Below, one piece after another: positions 23,601 to 34,211 of a DNA stretch of 64,000 nucleotides. The DNA comes from Amborella trichopoda (lineage: Eukaryota; Streptophyta; Magnoliopsida; Amborellales; Amborellaceae): positions 4,595,519 through 4,659,518 of the forward strand of contig NW_006499912.1 of assembly GCF_000471905.2 (NCBI RefSeq), written 5' to 3'. How positions within the stretch are numbered: position 1 is the stretch's first letter; every line of letters begins with the position of its first letter. The notes beneath the pieces were generated by a model. That model had not been told where the DNA came from, did not search any database, and worked only from the letters and a program-made list of their open reading frames with translations. The translations under genes and the position numbers were made by a program.

Positions 23601-26600
23601 TGATTTGCTTGATGTAGAGAGATTTATGTGGGATATGGATGGGGAGTTAGTGATTTAAAAAAGAGATTTTTATGGGAGTGAAGATCTAAGGGAAGATTTG
23701 ATGGGGGAGAGATTCATGTAAAAGGAGATGAGCTAGGGAGGGAAAATTGTGGGGGGGGGAGAGAGAGAGTAAGAGATTAGAATATTTTTGTAGACTATTT
23801 GTTTATGAATAAAGAAAGATAGCATCTTCTTCTCCATGGCTTGATTTACAACCATAGTTTTCCCTCCATTATTGTTGAATTTTGCTTGTTTAAGATCAAA
23901 AGGAGGCTGGATTTAATTTCCCAGACTCCTTTTGCATCAAAGAAACTTCGTGAAAGATAAAAATAGGAAAGGTTTTAGGACCAAATATTATCCCAATAAA
24001 GGTTTGGAAGTGCTTGGAGAGATTGACATATCCTGGTTGACCAAGTCGTTTAACAAGATCTTGAGAACGAAGAAAATGTCTACAAGAACAAAAGGAGATG
24101 TGCAGAACTGTAAGAACTATTGAGGGATCAAACTTATGAGCTGCACTATGAAACTGTGGGAAAGTGGAATTGAGTAACGACACGACACAAAATGAGTGTA
24201 TCAAAAGCTCAGTTTGGTTTTAGGCCAGGGAGGTAAACTAAAGAGGCTATTTTCGTACTTAGGCAATTGATTGAAAAGTTTAGGGAGAACAAAAAAGACC
24301 TCCATATGGTCTTTATTGATTTAGAGGAAGCATACGATTTGGTGGGTAGTGGAAAAGAAATGAATCTTTGGAGGATATATTGACATGGTGAGAGATATGT
24401 AAAAGAGAGTGCTAGCTAGAGTAAGGACAATTACTGGAGAGACAAGTGAGTTTTTAGTGATGGTAAGGCTTCATTAGGGATCGACATTGAGTGCATTTCT
24501 CTTTGTTTTGGTTATAGGCGAGATAACTAGAGATCTACACGATGAGGTACCATGGTGTACGTTGTTTGCAGATGACATGGCTTTAATTGGTAAGACTAGA
24601 GACGACATCGATGTAAAGTTATAATTTTGGAAGGATGCTTAAGAATCAAAAGGTTTTAAAATTAGCCGGACTAAGACATAGTATGTGTAATGAAAATTTA
24701 GTAATAATAGGAGTAGAAATAATAAATTAGTTAAGATTGATGGCCAATAAATACTTAAAAGAGATTATTTTCGATGTTTTTCATTTAAGTTGGGCCAACT
24801 TGTTCTTGGGTTTTCATACTTTGGGACTCTATGTTCATAACGATGTCATGCTTGCTTTTGGTACTCCAGAAAAAACAAATCTTGATCGAACCTATATTTG
24901 CCCAATGGATACAATCTGCTCATGGTAAGGTGGATAATCCATGAAAATAAGGAGATTAAGGAAGATTTCGCGAATAGAATTAGAGTTGTGTGGAAGAAAG
25001 TAAATATTTTTTTGGAGTCTTATGTGATCGTCTCATAGCATTGAAATTGAAGGGGGGATTCTATAGGACAGCTGTAGGACCAGCCATGCTTTATGGGATA
25101 GAATGTTGGGTGGTCAAGAAATAACATATTCATAAAATGAGTGTAGTTGAGATTGATGAGTGACAAGATAAGAGAGGACAAAATTTGGAATAAACATATC
25201 CAAAAGAACTTAGGAGTGGCTCCAATAGGCGATTAGATGAGGGAAAGTAGATTTGAGTGGTCTAGCCATGTACAACACCGATCTAAAACATCGCTGTGAG
25301 GAGGAGCGATTTGGTTTAAGTGGAAGGTTCTAAAAGGGCAAGAGAAGGGCCCAAAAGGATATAAATGAAAGTAGTGAGAAGAGATATGATGACTTATGGT
25401 TTAGCTGAGGGTATGACACTTGATAGAGTACAATGGTGGAACATGATTTGTCTAGCCGACACCGAATAGTTGGGCTAAGGCTTGGACGATGACATGATGA
25501 AATAAAAGGGAAAGAACTTTAAGATGTTAAGTGGCATTTGAAACTTGACGTGATATAGCATTTTATCTCTTCAAGGCTGGATTCTCAAGTGATTCCTAAT
25601 GAATCTGCGTTTTGATACATGGAGAGTGCCTTGGAAATATTTAACTAGGAAATAGTTGAAGTATTTGGGGAATAATTGATGTGTTGATGTAAAGTGGAAA
25701 CAAGTTTCAATATATGCACATTCAGTGCTATTAATGGGTGTAATGGCTGAATATGTATTGTGAATTGACTGTGATGTCAATTTTTTAGGCAAATTTTGAG
25801 ATTCGAGCAAGACTTGCTCATTCCCTTCATTTTCTTTGCTAAAAATCCCGATCAATTTTATTATGAAACTATGCGTCTTTTTGCTTTGATGTGCTTGTAA
25901 TGAGTTCTAGCCTTTTGTTTCAAGTCATATTAAGCCATTTGGGCTGATTGTACAGTGTTAAACAAAGAATTTGATGTTCATTAGTTTCTCCCAAAAACGA
26001 TTTCCATTTTCTTTCGTTGTTGAATATAGTTAATTGATTTAAATTCCTCAGGGCACTAAATTTATCAACATATGTTAAACCACTTCCATATGTGCTCTCC
26101 AATATGGAATTCTACCCAACTGATCAACCATGAGACTAGTACACGTGGATGCATGATATTTCCATTAAATTTAGTCTCGAAGTTTCTTCCCTTTAGTAAA
26201 TTATGATATATATATATATATATAAAGAATATATATAAAGAAAGATCGTTTTGAGACCATAGAGCAATATTTTTTGTTTATATTTTTCTCATAACTTGCT
26301 GAAAATTTTCCTGCTTTGCAATCAGTAGATTGATCATGGCAAAAAGGCATGGTAAACACAGTTACACTAAAAAAGTGATCAAAATATCTATACAGCAAGA
26401 AAACACCTGGCTCAATCCTCAAATGTATTGTGTCTAGAGGCTACTTAGTTCTAAGATGCAAGGAAATCAGCAACTAGGTTATCGAGGATATGGACAGTCT
26501 CTATGCAACTTGTAAAGTTTATTTCCCATCTAAAGGTCTTTAGAAATCTCTTTCTGACCTTGTGGTTTTTTCCTGAGTTGTTCCATGAGGCGATCATGTG

Positions 26601-29600
26601 TGGACTTGGATACTAGAATAATGAGCAGGGTCACATAGATAACTGGTGGTTTTTGTGAGTTCAAAAGGGAGGGTGCCTGAGGCTATATGCAGTACGGTCC
26701 AGATGTAGTCCTACCATAGACTCCTGATTGGGGTGATCTATATTCTTTTGTTCTCTGAGAGGTGCCAAGTGATCATTTATTTATAGTGGTTGCTCTCCAT
26801 ATTTTTTGGGGAGGAAAGCAAGCTGTGAGAACTGTACAATAACATAGAGGAAGAGCCTAGTTTATAACACATAAGATGAGTCCTAATTCCATGTTGGAAT
26901 GCATGCAATATGACTTTAGTTGTCATAGTATTCTATTTTAGCCCTGAATTATGGGTTGCAGCTCTTACACCCTAACCACAGATCCAAGAACCTGAAGTTG
27001 AACTTCATAGTAGAGAAAAGAGAGAGAGGATTTGTTGTTAGCCTGTGGAGATCTGTATTACTGACGAGTCTAGGAGATAGGGAGTTAGGAACAAGTGCTG
27101 GCACTAGGAGATATGGATTTGTGCTCTCTAGTGACAAATTTATTTAAATAGTTTGATTGATCATGTCCATTTCTTTGGTAAGATTGAGCAGTTATGACAA
27201 TTGACTTAACTTGTGCCCTTTTTTTATACTTATTTTTTTATTTCTTGGTCCTTGACAATATCTGTAAAGGCCTCAAGTTGTTGCTTGCAATATGGGGATA
27301 TTCATAAATCGACCTTAAGACCAGCCTTCTTGCTACTTTATTGGTTTATTTGATGGCAGTGATTTAAAACGCGGACCGCCCAGCGCCTGGACGGTCGCCT
27401 AGCCGGCCAAATTTGGCGGACATCCCTGGGCGCCTGGGAACCTACCTAGGCGGCCTCCTGAACCAGCCTAGGCGGCCGCCCAGGGCTTGTGCCCCTCTAG
27501 GGGTGGAAATGACCTTCGTTGAGGGCATTTTTTGATCATTTTTTTAGTACTAAAGGGGTAAAATTGTGGGTTTTGGGTTCATTTCAATCCTAAAACCCAT
27601 TGGAGCCTATTTTAGAGAGAGAAAAACCCTACAATTTTTTCCTTTCTATTGGGCTGCCCAGGTTTTGGGTGCCTGCCTAAGCACTGGGTGGCTTGGACAC
27701 CCCGGCTGCCTTGGTGCCGCCAAGCGCTTTTTGAAACATTGTTTGGTGGTATTATACTTAGTAAATAATACGAGTATCAAGTGAATCGAGCATCAATGAA
27801 GTAATTTTATTTGCTCTAATCTGGTTGCATGCTTTTATTCAAACTAAAGTTTGAAAATTACTTTCACCTTTGAATCTCATCTGCTTGTTTTTGCGTTGGT
27901 TCTATTCCATTGTAGTCTTATAAATATTTAATCGAACATTCCACTTCTCGCATACTTTCTTAGTCTTTTCTTGAATGTGCTGAAATCACATGGAATGGTG
28001 TTAGATTTCTCTTCCATTTATTGTTATTTATCAGAAGCAAATCTTGAGATCTGCATGTCTCGTAGGGCTATAAATACAGGAGTAGGTAGTATGCTTTTGT
28101 CAGCTTCATTTTTTTGATGAATTTTTTTTTTTCTTTTTTGCTCGCAGCGATGCCTATCGTACAAAAATGGATTAAAGGGCCTATGTGGGTGCATTTCCTT
28201 GTTGGCGTAAGTATCTGAAAGTTTTACCGTTTTATGCTCTACTTGATGAAATTTACTCTTCTTACTGCTTTGAGTTTCCTTTATTGTATCAAGTAAACTA
28301 ATGTTTTTTTATTAAATAACCTGATTCCTTTGACCAACCTGATTTTCCTTTTCTCTGAAGTTTAAGATGTTCCTAGGAATTTAGCTACTTGACATTAGAT
28401 GCTTAATAGATGCCCTTTAGTACATTGGTTTAATGCTTTCTGATTTCATGAGTGGAACATCTCCCCGAGGTAGAATCTGATCTGATAGCCTAATTATAGG
28501 TCTTCAGATATTATGTGAACTAAACTTAATCTTTTGTATATTATGAAAATAATATAACTCATTTATTTTAATGAATGTTAATCTTCTCATAGATCTGATA
28601 ATTACCGGAAAGAGGGATTTTAATTTTGATGACAACTTGGTTTACGTACCTTGGGTCTCCTTTATGACATTTTAGGAGGAATCAGATTCAAGTTTATTAG
28701 CTCAAGCACAGTATCTATGTGCTTGTGCATGTGTATGTTTGTAAGGGGTACGAGGCTTTTAACACCCTTGACACAAAATATTAGAAATCGACATATAGGT
28801 GAATATCATGTAACATAGATGGTGTGTAGTTAGGGATACAAATAAGTTACTAACCAAACTAATGCCACTGGGCTCTAAGATTCCCTGCAAGAGCTAGTCT
28901 AGTGTGTTTTGTAAAGTGTGAGAAACTTTTAATAGCCTTGACACAAAAAATATTAGAATAACACATGCATGGATGAATATAAGAAGTAACATCGACAATT
29001 TACAATCAATGGTACAAACGAGTTACCAAACAAGTAACTAACACAATGAGACCAATAGGCTCTAAGATTACCTACAAGCTTGGGGGTGGAACTGAGCATG
29101 AAAAGTTTATTAGTGGGTAGGTTTGGTGATCCCAAGCCAATGATCTTTTGAAGATATCAACAGAGACATCATATTAAATCATGCTTCATACAAACAGTTG
29201 CTGTGCTTATTAAACCATACCCCCCAGCCGAGTCATATTGACTCTTATGCGGACTTGTCTGAGTCACAACCGAAAATTACATTTTATTGGCTCACTCAGG
29301 CAGGTTGTGTGATAAACCAAAAAACTCATCAGGTTCTCAAGCCAAGTCAAATTAGCACAGACTGGTTGATGACAGCTTACTCCAATGAAAGTTCATGTTG
29401 CATAATTAAATATCTTTTCTTATTAGCTATGCGAACTAAAAGTACAAGCGTACAAAACCGAGATTTTGTCTGATAAGTCTCAGTTACATTTACTTATTTT
29501 GTGTTTTTCTTTACTGTTGTTGTTGAGTTTGTTACTAGATTTAGAAATAGTATAAAACTGCATTGCAAAGTATTTCAAGTAGGTAAGAGAACCCCATATG

Positions 29601-32179
29601 CTCAATTTCAATCAGTAGAACATCAGGTTGGGGAATCTTCAAAGTAGTATTTCTATCATCTTAGTTGTCACTTCTCTCCTTTTGAAGTCCTATAAAATTC
29701 CCTGGAATAAGAACTTAGAAGCTAGGTTCCTCCATCCTCCTCTCAGACTTGCTCAAAAGAGCTCCTTGAGCCTACCTTAAATGAAGTAAGATTTCATTCA
29801 AAAGCTACCGTTTCAACTTCTTAAGGGAAAGCCCCTGTCATTGCCTCCAACATTGTAAAATCCCAATCTTCACCACATATTGAAACATGAATCACAGGGG
29901 GAGGAAGCCATAAAATTTGTCTTACAAGCAAAAAGAACTGGGTTTTGATTAATCACATGATATGTCTGTCATAGTATATTTTGTTTTAGATAGATTTATT
30001 GTTTCATCATGCATAATATCTTATTAATATATCTAGGTACTTATTGGGACACATCTATTCTTGTGATTCCAACCTTTAAAAATCCATCTTGGAGATGGAT
30101 TTGGGATCCAAAACTCCACAGGTCTATCATCATGACCACCACAATCATGAATCTGAAGAAAGAAAAAAAAATAGAAAAAGGAATTGAACCTTAAAAGTGG
30201 CCTATCTTTTATATTGGTTTGGGACCATTCATTTAATTCTTCAAAGGTAAATTATATCTGCACTGTTTGTATAGATCCAGATTCATGGATTTCACTTGGA
30301 AATGGATTTGCAGTGATTTGGGATATGTTGCAGGTCCAAAAACCCTTGAAAACCAAGGCAGATGCAAGACTCCATATACTCACCAAAAACGTTTCCTTCC
30401 TTTATTTCCATGATTTCACGTTTATTAACATCCCTAGAGTTAGTGGTACCAGAATCAGGGTCTTATTGTATCGATACCAGTTTAAAAAGATTGTGAGCAT
30501 TTATTTACTTGATTTATTTGTTTTTTTGCATACGTCGTCTTTTAGCTTATAGCTAATTATTGCATATATATTACTAATGATTTATATCACAAGAATCAAG
30601 GTTTTTTTCAACAAATCCGGAAACTGATAAACTACAAGCTACTTATTTTATTCCTCATACAATTTCAATTATATTGTCTAATTGTGATTTCAGGCCCCAC
30701 CAGTAATACTCTTCTCTTCGACTTGTGCTGGACTTGCAGGTAAATCAAACCTTTCCCTTAATGATTCATGTTACGCTTCCAAAAAAAAGAAAAAACAAAT
30801 GGTTGATTCATATTCTTCACACGCTCTCAGACATAGAAAGAGCACACACACAATGAGAAATTCTAATGTGGACTTCTCATATTGGTCATCTATTTGTAGT
30901 TCGATCTTTCCTGTTTTTGAAAGGATTGAACAAATATTTTTTCTTCTCATGGGAATTTTACAGAATAATCCCATTTAATTTTTCCTATATTTTATATTGG
31001 AAATGTATACAATGAGACCAGTTACTTTTGATGCAAGGTCACTGTCATTATTGACTATTGGATTTAAAATTCGGTGGTTGATGATGTATCATTGATTGGG
31101 TACAAAATCCAAAAATAAAATTTCTCGAATGTTGTGTTACACTTTAATCTATTGGATTTCATATCTAGTGGCTAAAAATGATTGTGACTTCCTTATAACA
31201 AAAGTAATGATCTCATAGCATATAGTCCCTTCTGTATCTGGGTATGTTTTGTATAAAATGTCAGCCTTAAACAATCAAAGTAAGGTAGACCTCTAAAACT
31301 TGGTAAAAGATGTAGTTTTGCCTTTTTGATGACATAAAAATCTATTTTCAGACCAAATTATAAAATTTAAAGCTTGAAAAATGATGTAGATCAAGCATAC
31401 CTAAAAACACTCAAAAGTTTTGAAAATGAATGGTCTAGATAATATGTTACAATATGTGCAATCCATGTATATCGAGGTTGAGATGATCAATCGTGGGGTT
31501 TTTCAACATTGAGACAACCTTTTAAAGATTTTTGAGGTGCACCTTATTTCTACAATATAAGGTCAAGATTTTATATAAATTTTTTCTTTTATATTTTATG
31601 CTCAAGTCCCTCTTTTTTTTAGTGTGTGGTGTATTTCAATTTATTTCTTCTGTACATCGGATTGAGCTCAGATTTGGGGCAGCTAGAGTTCTTCATATTA
31701 TGCACTCGTAAAAACAACAAAAAATAATTCAATAATAAAATGATCAAAATACCCTTATTGGATTTAAGGGTATTATGGTAATTTTAGTTCTTTCAAATTA
31801 TTTTTTATATTTTTTGTAAGTGCGTGATGGTGAAAAGTATGTGATGGTGAGAAGTATGAACGCCACATCTTCAAAACATTATCTACAAAAAAAGAATAAA
31901 ATTAAATTATACTAAATGCTCACAAAATGTGGGATTTGAGCATGAAATATGAAGTATAATTTTTTAAGTTCCAAAATCAAAATAATTTTTTTCATGAACT
32001 CCGTGTCTCTTTTTATTTAACCTTTGTTTTAGGTGCATGGTTGCTTGGGTTATGCAGGTGGTGCGGTACCAGCTTTAGCACAGCTTGCTGCTTCCTCTTA
32101 TCATACGGCTGTCTCGTCTCCATTGCCGCCTTCTTGCCGGGACAATGAAGATGCCAACAAATCGACTTTTACTCATTGA
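11667..32179 (+). CDS. Conserved-looking 140-residue protein with CPHC motif, six exons, function unknown
   Basis: Exons 11667-11759, 11960-12010, 12313-12364, 28148-28206, 30694-30739 and 32058-32179 join in frame through GT..AG introns to give 140 residues and a TGA. The N-terminus is [20 protein letters not shown] followed by PHCAGPL, a CxxC pair like half of a zinc ribbon. Then come a Gly/Ala-rich hydrophobic stretch ([15 protein letters not shown]), '[20 protein letters not shown]', and a second hydrophobic segment ([20 protein letters not shown]), with a polar Ser-rich tail. One or two membrane-associated helices are plausible. I do not recognise the family by name; a small organellar membrane protein is one possibility. 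Intron 3 (15.8 kb) holds duplicated exons and nested transposons. Start choice: first ATG after the AG tract; a second in-frame Met lies six residues on. Confidence 0.85.
12840..13266 (+). mobile_element. RTE-type LINE, upstream fragment
   Basis: The open frame at 12940-13137 reads [20 protein letters not shown], then '[20 protein letters not shown]' and '[12 protein letters not shown]'. This is the pre-RT region typical of degenerate plant RTE/jockey-like LINEs. The reading breaks at 'SEVKE', where the LTR retroelement begins at 13267. The continuation of the same LINE is at 23940, after the retroelement. A second copy of this fragment lies at about 14770-15214, and an inverted one at about 18240-18700. 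Confidence 0.8.
13603..14311 (+). pseudogene. Tandem copy B of exons 1-3 of the 140-residue gene
   Basis: Exon-1-like 13603-13695, exon-2-like 13907-13957 and exon-3-like 14260-14311 keep the lengths of the parent exons (93, 51 and 52 bp). Copy B is disabled: the exon 1 frame meets TAA after eight codons (GAG ATG AGA TAA), and the exon 2 donor is GA instead of GT. The exon 3 splice borders remain intact. It is the second unit of a tandem array of roughly 1.94 kb that starts near 11443 with 'gaggccggcatttc' and includes the LINE fragment and the LTR start. Confidence 0.9.
15332..15848 (+). pseudogene. Truncated tandem copy C (exon 2 only)
   Basis: The unit restarts with 'gaggccggcatttctacata', but exon 1 is deleted. 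Exon 2 (15669-15719) is present with AG acceptor and GT donor. The copy stops in the following intron at 'aggctatcc', where sequence switches to the rest of the LTR. The same point in the intron is the break of the inverted copy at 17385. Confidence 0.85.
15849..16397 (+). repeat. Main part of the 5' LTR
   Basis: It aligns with the 3' LTR from 'taggatggatttcctagttt' to the terminal 'tgcatca'. Shared marks include 'gattccatgatcctat', 'gggatatggat', 'gcatcttcttctccatgg' and 'tccctccattattgttgaat'. Confidence 0.9.
16400..16411 (+). other. Primer binding site (initiator Met-tRNA type)
   Basis: TGGTATCAGAGC lies two bases after the 5' LTR end. This 12-mer is the classical site complementary to the 3' end of initiator Met-tRNA in plant LTR retrotransposons. 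It fixes element orientation as +. Confidence 0.9.
17385..19162 (-). pseudogene. Inverted copy D of the exon unit
   Basis: On the minus strand this block reads: end of exon 3 (19162-19138), intron and LINE fragment, LTR start, upstream flank, exon 1 (17903-17811), exon 2 (17599-17549), and stops at the same intron point as copy C. Exon 1 is open for all 31 codons, beginning [20 protein letters not shown], and keeps the CPHC pair; exon 2 is open too and keeps a GT donor (GTGAGT). Exon 3 is cut to about 25 bp. It is flanked by a direct repeat of retroelement interior (about 17168-17385 and 19164-19370). Confidence 0.9.
19690..19890 (+). pseudogene. Fragment resembling LKR/SDH (aminoadipic semialdehyde synthase)
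   Basis: The frame reads '[20 protein letters not shown]', '[20 protein letters not shown]', '[20 protein letters not shown]' and 'LV', about 66 residues. This closely resembles part of the LKR half of plant bifunctional lysine-ketoglutarate reductase/saccharopine dehydrogenase, which is the first enzyme of lysine catabolism and about 1,050 residues long. Only this piece is present; it is cut at 19889 by the poly-T end of a minus-strand LINE. It lies inside the LTR element, so it is most simply a captured gene fragment. It is not expected to be functional. Confidence 0.75.
19889..23055 (-). mobile_element. L1-type LINE, 5'-truncated, with internal duplication
   Basis: On the minus strand, reverse transcriptase begins '[18 protein letters not shown]' near 23040, then '[11 protein letters not shown]', '[13 protein letters not shown]' and 'LQYANH/LQYADH' (the FADD/YADD box), then 'GLPLGLGK' and thumb sequence to about 21540. 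A zinc-binding zf-RVT region follows ('[15 protein letters not shown]', 21000-20850), then an RNase H domain ('[20 protein letters not shown]', 20560-20490), ending at a poly(A), seen as T at 19889-19898. The endonuclease domain is missing. RT contains a 542-bp tandem duplication (21939-22480 and 22481-23022), and the catalytic box has lost its second Asp in both copies. Several stops and frameshifts are present: dead copy. Confidence 0.85.
21939..23022 (-). repeat. 542-bp tandem duplication inside the LINE RT
   Basis: 'ttttcccagt' occurs at 21939, 22481 and 23023 with an exact spacing of 542. The two units differ at only a few positions by eye, so the event is recent compared with the decay of the rest. 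The period is not a multiple of three, so it shifts the frame. Confidence 0.9.
23122..23331 (+). pseudogene. Possible captured gene fragment (weakly PPR-like)
   Basis: A 69-codon open frame between the LINE and the 3' LTR contains '[20 protein letters not shown]', which resembles a pentatricopeptide repeat helix pair ('[14 protein letters not shown]'). The remainder, '[20 protein letters not shown]', is not recognised. It may be a scrap of a cellular gene or retroelement interior. Little more can be said. Confidence 0.25.
23361..23939 (+). repeat. 3' LTR (579 bp)
   Basis: It starts TGATGCAAATCGCATCC and ends TTTTGCATCA. Relative to the split 5' LTR it is contiguous: where the 5' LTR carries the exon copies this LTR has only 'aaagaaaaagagatttttat' before 'taggatggatttcc'. 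It is therefore the reference for the uninterrupted LTR. Confidence 0.9.
23940..25490 (+). mobile_element. RTE-type LINE, downstream fragment (RT to 3' tail)
   Basis: It continues the LINE broken at 13266. Visible RT pieces are '[20 protein letters not shown]', '[17 protein letters not shown]', 'FIDLEEAYD', 'GETSEFLV', '[20 protein letters not shown]' (FADD catalytic box at about 24570), 'NRIRVVWKK', '[13 protein letters not shown]' and 'QHRSKTS'. It ends with the RTE tail 'gccgacaccgaatagttggg' and a GATGA-rich end near 25490. Multiple stops and frameshifts make it a pseudogene. About 150 bp at 24784-24937 interrupt the reading and do not look like LINE. Confidence 0.8.
25491..27356. other. 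Intron 3 of the 140-residue gene, unassigned part
   Basis: Apart from a short TA run (about 26209-26223), no protein similarity, terminal repeat or RNA gene is recognised. It is presumably intron with old, decayed repeats. Confidence 0.4.
27357..27741. mobile_element. hAT-type MITE (385 bp)
   Basis: The terminal inverted repeats are CAGTGATTTAAAACGCGG and its partner, the complement of GCGCTTTTTGAAACATTG. The flanking 8-bp duplication is TTTGATGG / TTTGGTGG (one mismatch). Inner ends are rich in CCTAGGCG motifs. The same termini occur on the element at 54281 and on the larger transposase-bearing element at 42942, which makes this a non-autonomous derivative of that hAT family. Confidence 0.85.
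27742..28147. other. End of intron 3, no feature seen
   Basis: Ordinary AT-rich intron leading to a T-rich tract and the acceptor 'tttttgctcgcag' before exon 4 at 28148. Confidence 0.6.
28207..30693. other. Intron 4 of the 140-residue gene
   Basis: It contains one imperfect direct duplication (annotated at 28756) and otherwise only AT-rich sequence without recognisable elements. The 122-codon open frame at 30184-30552 shows no family similarity and ends before the acceptor. Confidence 0.5.
28756..29090 (+). repeat. Imperfect tandem duplication (about 168 bp x2)
   Basis: The blocks 'ttttaa.a.ccttgacacaaaa', 'tattagaa', 'agttac.aaccaa' and 'ggctctaagatt.cctacaag' appear in the same order near 28757-28895 and 28925-29080. 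It is noncoding. Confidence 0.75.
31262..31590. repeat. Copy 2 of the MITE-like family
   Basis: It shares the ordered blocks of the 4935 copy: 'aacaatcaaagtaaggtaga', 'aaagcttgaaaaatgatg', 'ggttgagatgatcaatcg' and 'ttgaggtgcaccttatttct'. It lies in intron 5 of the 140-residue gene. Confidence 0.7.
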
Positions 32180-32591
32180 GAGAGAGAGTACTCTTATTGA
32201 GAGAGAGTATATAAACATGAGAATATTTTTATGAGGATGAGGTATTCTTGAGACAGTGCATGAAATTGCCTGATCTGGCGTAGGAATTGGTCGTTCTATT
32301 CTGGTTCTGTGTTTGTATAGAAAAACGGTCGAGTCTAGAAGGGAACAGACAGTTTTGTACAGTAAAACGACAACTCAATAGTAAAATAGCGATCAGGATC
32401 GTAGATGCATCTATTCAGAGTAGTTTTTGGCATGTTCAGTGTTTTTTTTACGGTTCAATATTTTTTCCACATGGTAAAACGGTGATTCGAGCTGTCGATT
32501 CATTCACCAATCTGTTCTTTTAATCATTTGTTGGGACTTGTATATTTCGTGTCTTTTGTACCACTACTGTTGGATTATACCGACTCTTTTT

Positions 32592-32597
32592 AATAAA
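32592..32597 (+). terminator. Polyadenylation signal AATAAA of the 140-residue gene
   Basis: AATAAA occurs about 415 bp after the stop codon, in T-rich surroundings typical of a plant 3' end ('gactctttttaataaaagcc'). No better signal is seen between the stop and this point. Confidence 0.5.
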
Positions 32598-32889
32598 AGC
32601 CAATTTAGGATTTACTTAAGATTCTAAATTTTTGAGATGTAACGACCCATACAACAATTTTAAATTTTTTTTTTCCTAACTGCGCCTTTTACACATTTGA
32701 AAAAAAAATTGTATCGAGATTGAACGGGATTGTTCAATTTCCACCCGATGAGATCCAAGGCCAAGCATAAGAAAACTCAAATTTCAATTGTTTTCTTTTG
32801 AAAAAAAATCATGTAGTGATTCTTTATCAAAACTTTAAATTGAAAAATTCCTCTCAAATAGGACTATCGAGGGAGTAGATGTATTATAT

Positions 32890-34211
32890 GCTGCATGTAG
32901 TGCCCTATGTATGAAGTTTTGTGCACATGCACACTGTGTGTGCTCAACTCAACGCGTGTTGTTTGTCTGTAAATTGTGTCGGTTTGTTGCGTGCAATTAT
33001 GACGGCTTATGCGCTTTTGTGCATTGTACGATTTGCCCAACGTTCCCCCAAACATGTACACAAAATGTCATTTTAGCGCCATCTGTACGAAGTTTCGTGT
33101 ACGCGTGCACTATGTGCGCTCAACTCAATGCGCACAATTCGTGTGCAAACCATGTCAATTTGTTGCATGTAATTATGGCGGCTTGTGTGTACTTGTGCAC
33201 CGTATAATTTGCCCTAACTTAAGTGCACTCTGTACGAAATTTCGTGCGCGTTCATTGCACGCACTCAACATAACGCACGCGGTTCGCGTGCAAACCGTTT
33301 CGGTTTGTTGTGTGCAATTATGGCAGCTTGTGCGCACTTGTGCACTGTAATTTGCCCCACGTTCCCCTAAACACGTGGGTACGAAGTGTCACTTAAGTGT
33401 TCTACATACGAAATTTCGTGCAAACGCGCACTGCGTGTGCTCAACTCATCACGTCCGATTCGCATGCAAATCGTGTCGGTTTGTTGCGCACAATTATGGT
33501 GGCTTGTACGCACTTGTGCACCATACGATTTGCCCCACGGTCCCCCAAACACGTACGCATGAAATGCCATTTAAGTGCCCTCTGTACAAAGTTACGTGCA
33601 TCGTGCGTGCTACTCCTTGCACACGGTGCGCCTGTAAACGGTGCCGATTTGTTGCGCACAATTGTGGCAGCTTGTGCGCAGTTGTGCACTATACGATTTG
33701 GCCCACGTTCCCCCAAACACGTGCGCACGAAGTGCTATTTAAGTGCCCTTCGTACGAAGTTTCGTGCACACATGTACTGCACGTGGTCAACTCAACACTT
33801 GCGGTTCGCATGCAAACCGTGTCGGTTTGTTGCGTGTAATTATGGCGGCTTGTGCTCACTTGTGCATCGTACGATTTGCCCCACGTTCCCCCAAACACGT
33901 GCGCATGAAGTGTGACTTAAGTGCCCTCTGTACGAAGTTTCGTGCACGCGCGGACCGCACGTGCTGAACTTAACACGCGTGATTCGTGCACAAACCGTGC
34001 CGATTTGTTGTATAGCGGCTTGTGCGCACTTGTGCACCGTACGATTTGCCCCACATTCCCCCAAACACGCGCACATGATGTGCCACTTAAGTGTCATTCA
34101 GACGAAGTGTCGTGCACACACGCATCGTGTGCGCTCAACTCAACGCACACGATTCGGGCACAAACTGTGATGGTTTGTTACACGCAATTATGGAGGCTTG
34201 TGCACACTTGT
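32890..34211 (+). repeat. CpG-rich satellite array, left part (about 8 units)
   Basis: Head-to-tail units of roughly 147-178 bp are marked by 'caattatggcggcttgtgcg' near 32994, 33171, 33318, 33491, 33660, 33838, 34010 and 34187. Each carries 'cgatttgccccacgttcccc', 'aaacacgtgcgcacgaagtg', 'ccacttaagtgccctc', 'gtacgaagtttcgtgcac' and 'ctcaactcaacgc'. Short perfect palindromes are frequent: CACTTAAGTG, GTGCGCAC, CGTACG, CACGTG, GTGCAC. Units differ mostly by CG to TG/CA changes. The array starts about 300 bp after the polyadenylation signal of the upstream gene. Long open frames on both strands are by-products of the repeat. Confidence 0.95.

Larger units (their letters stand above)
13267..23939 (+). 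mobile_element. LTR retrotransposon with captured host exons, nested LINE
   Basis: The ends are TGATGCA at 13267 and TGCATCA at 23939, an inverted terminal repeat of the usual TG..CA type, flanked by AAGAA on both sides (13262-13266 and 23940-23944). The 3' LTR is 23361-23939. The 5' LTR is split: its first ~115 bp at 13267, a repeat of that start at 15215, and the remainder at 15849-16397, followed by a primer binding site. Between the LTR pieces lie copies of exons 1-3 of the host gene. No intact gag or pol is seen; the interior (16412-17385, 19164-19690) shows only broken frames, such as [16 protein letters not shown] near the PBS. The element is non-autonomous and heavily rearranged; the superfamily is not certain. 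Confidence 0.85.

Noticed and set aside
26201..26235. TA-rich run as a promoter TATA cluster
   Set aside because: It is a TA microsatellite in the middle of an intron with no downstream gene start.
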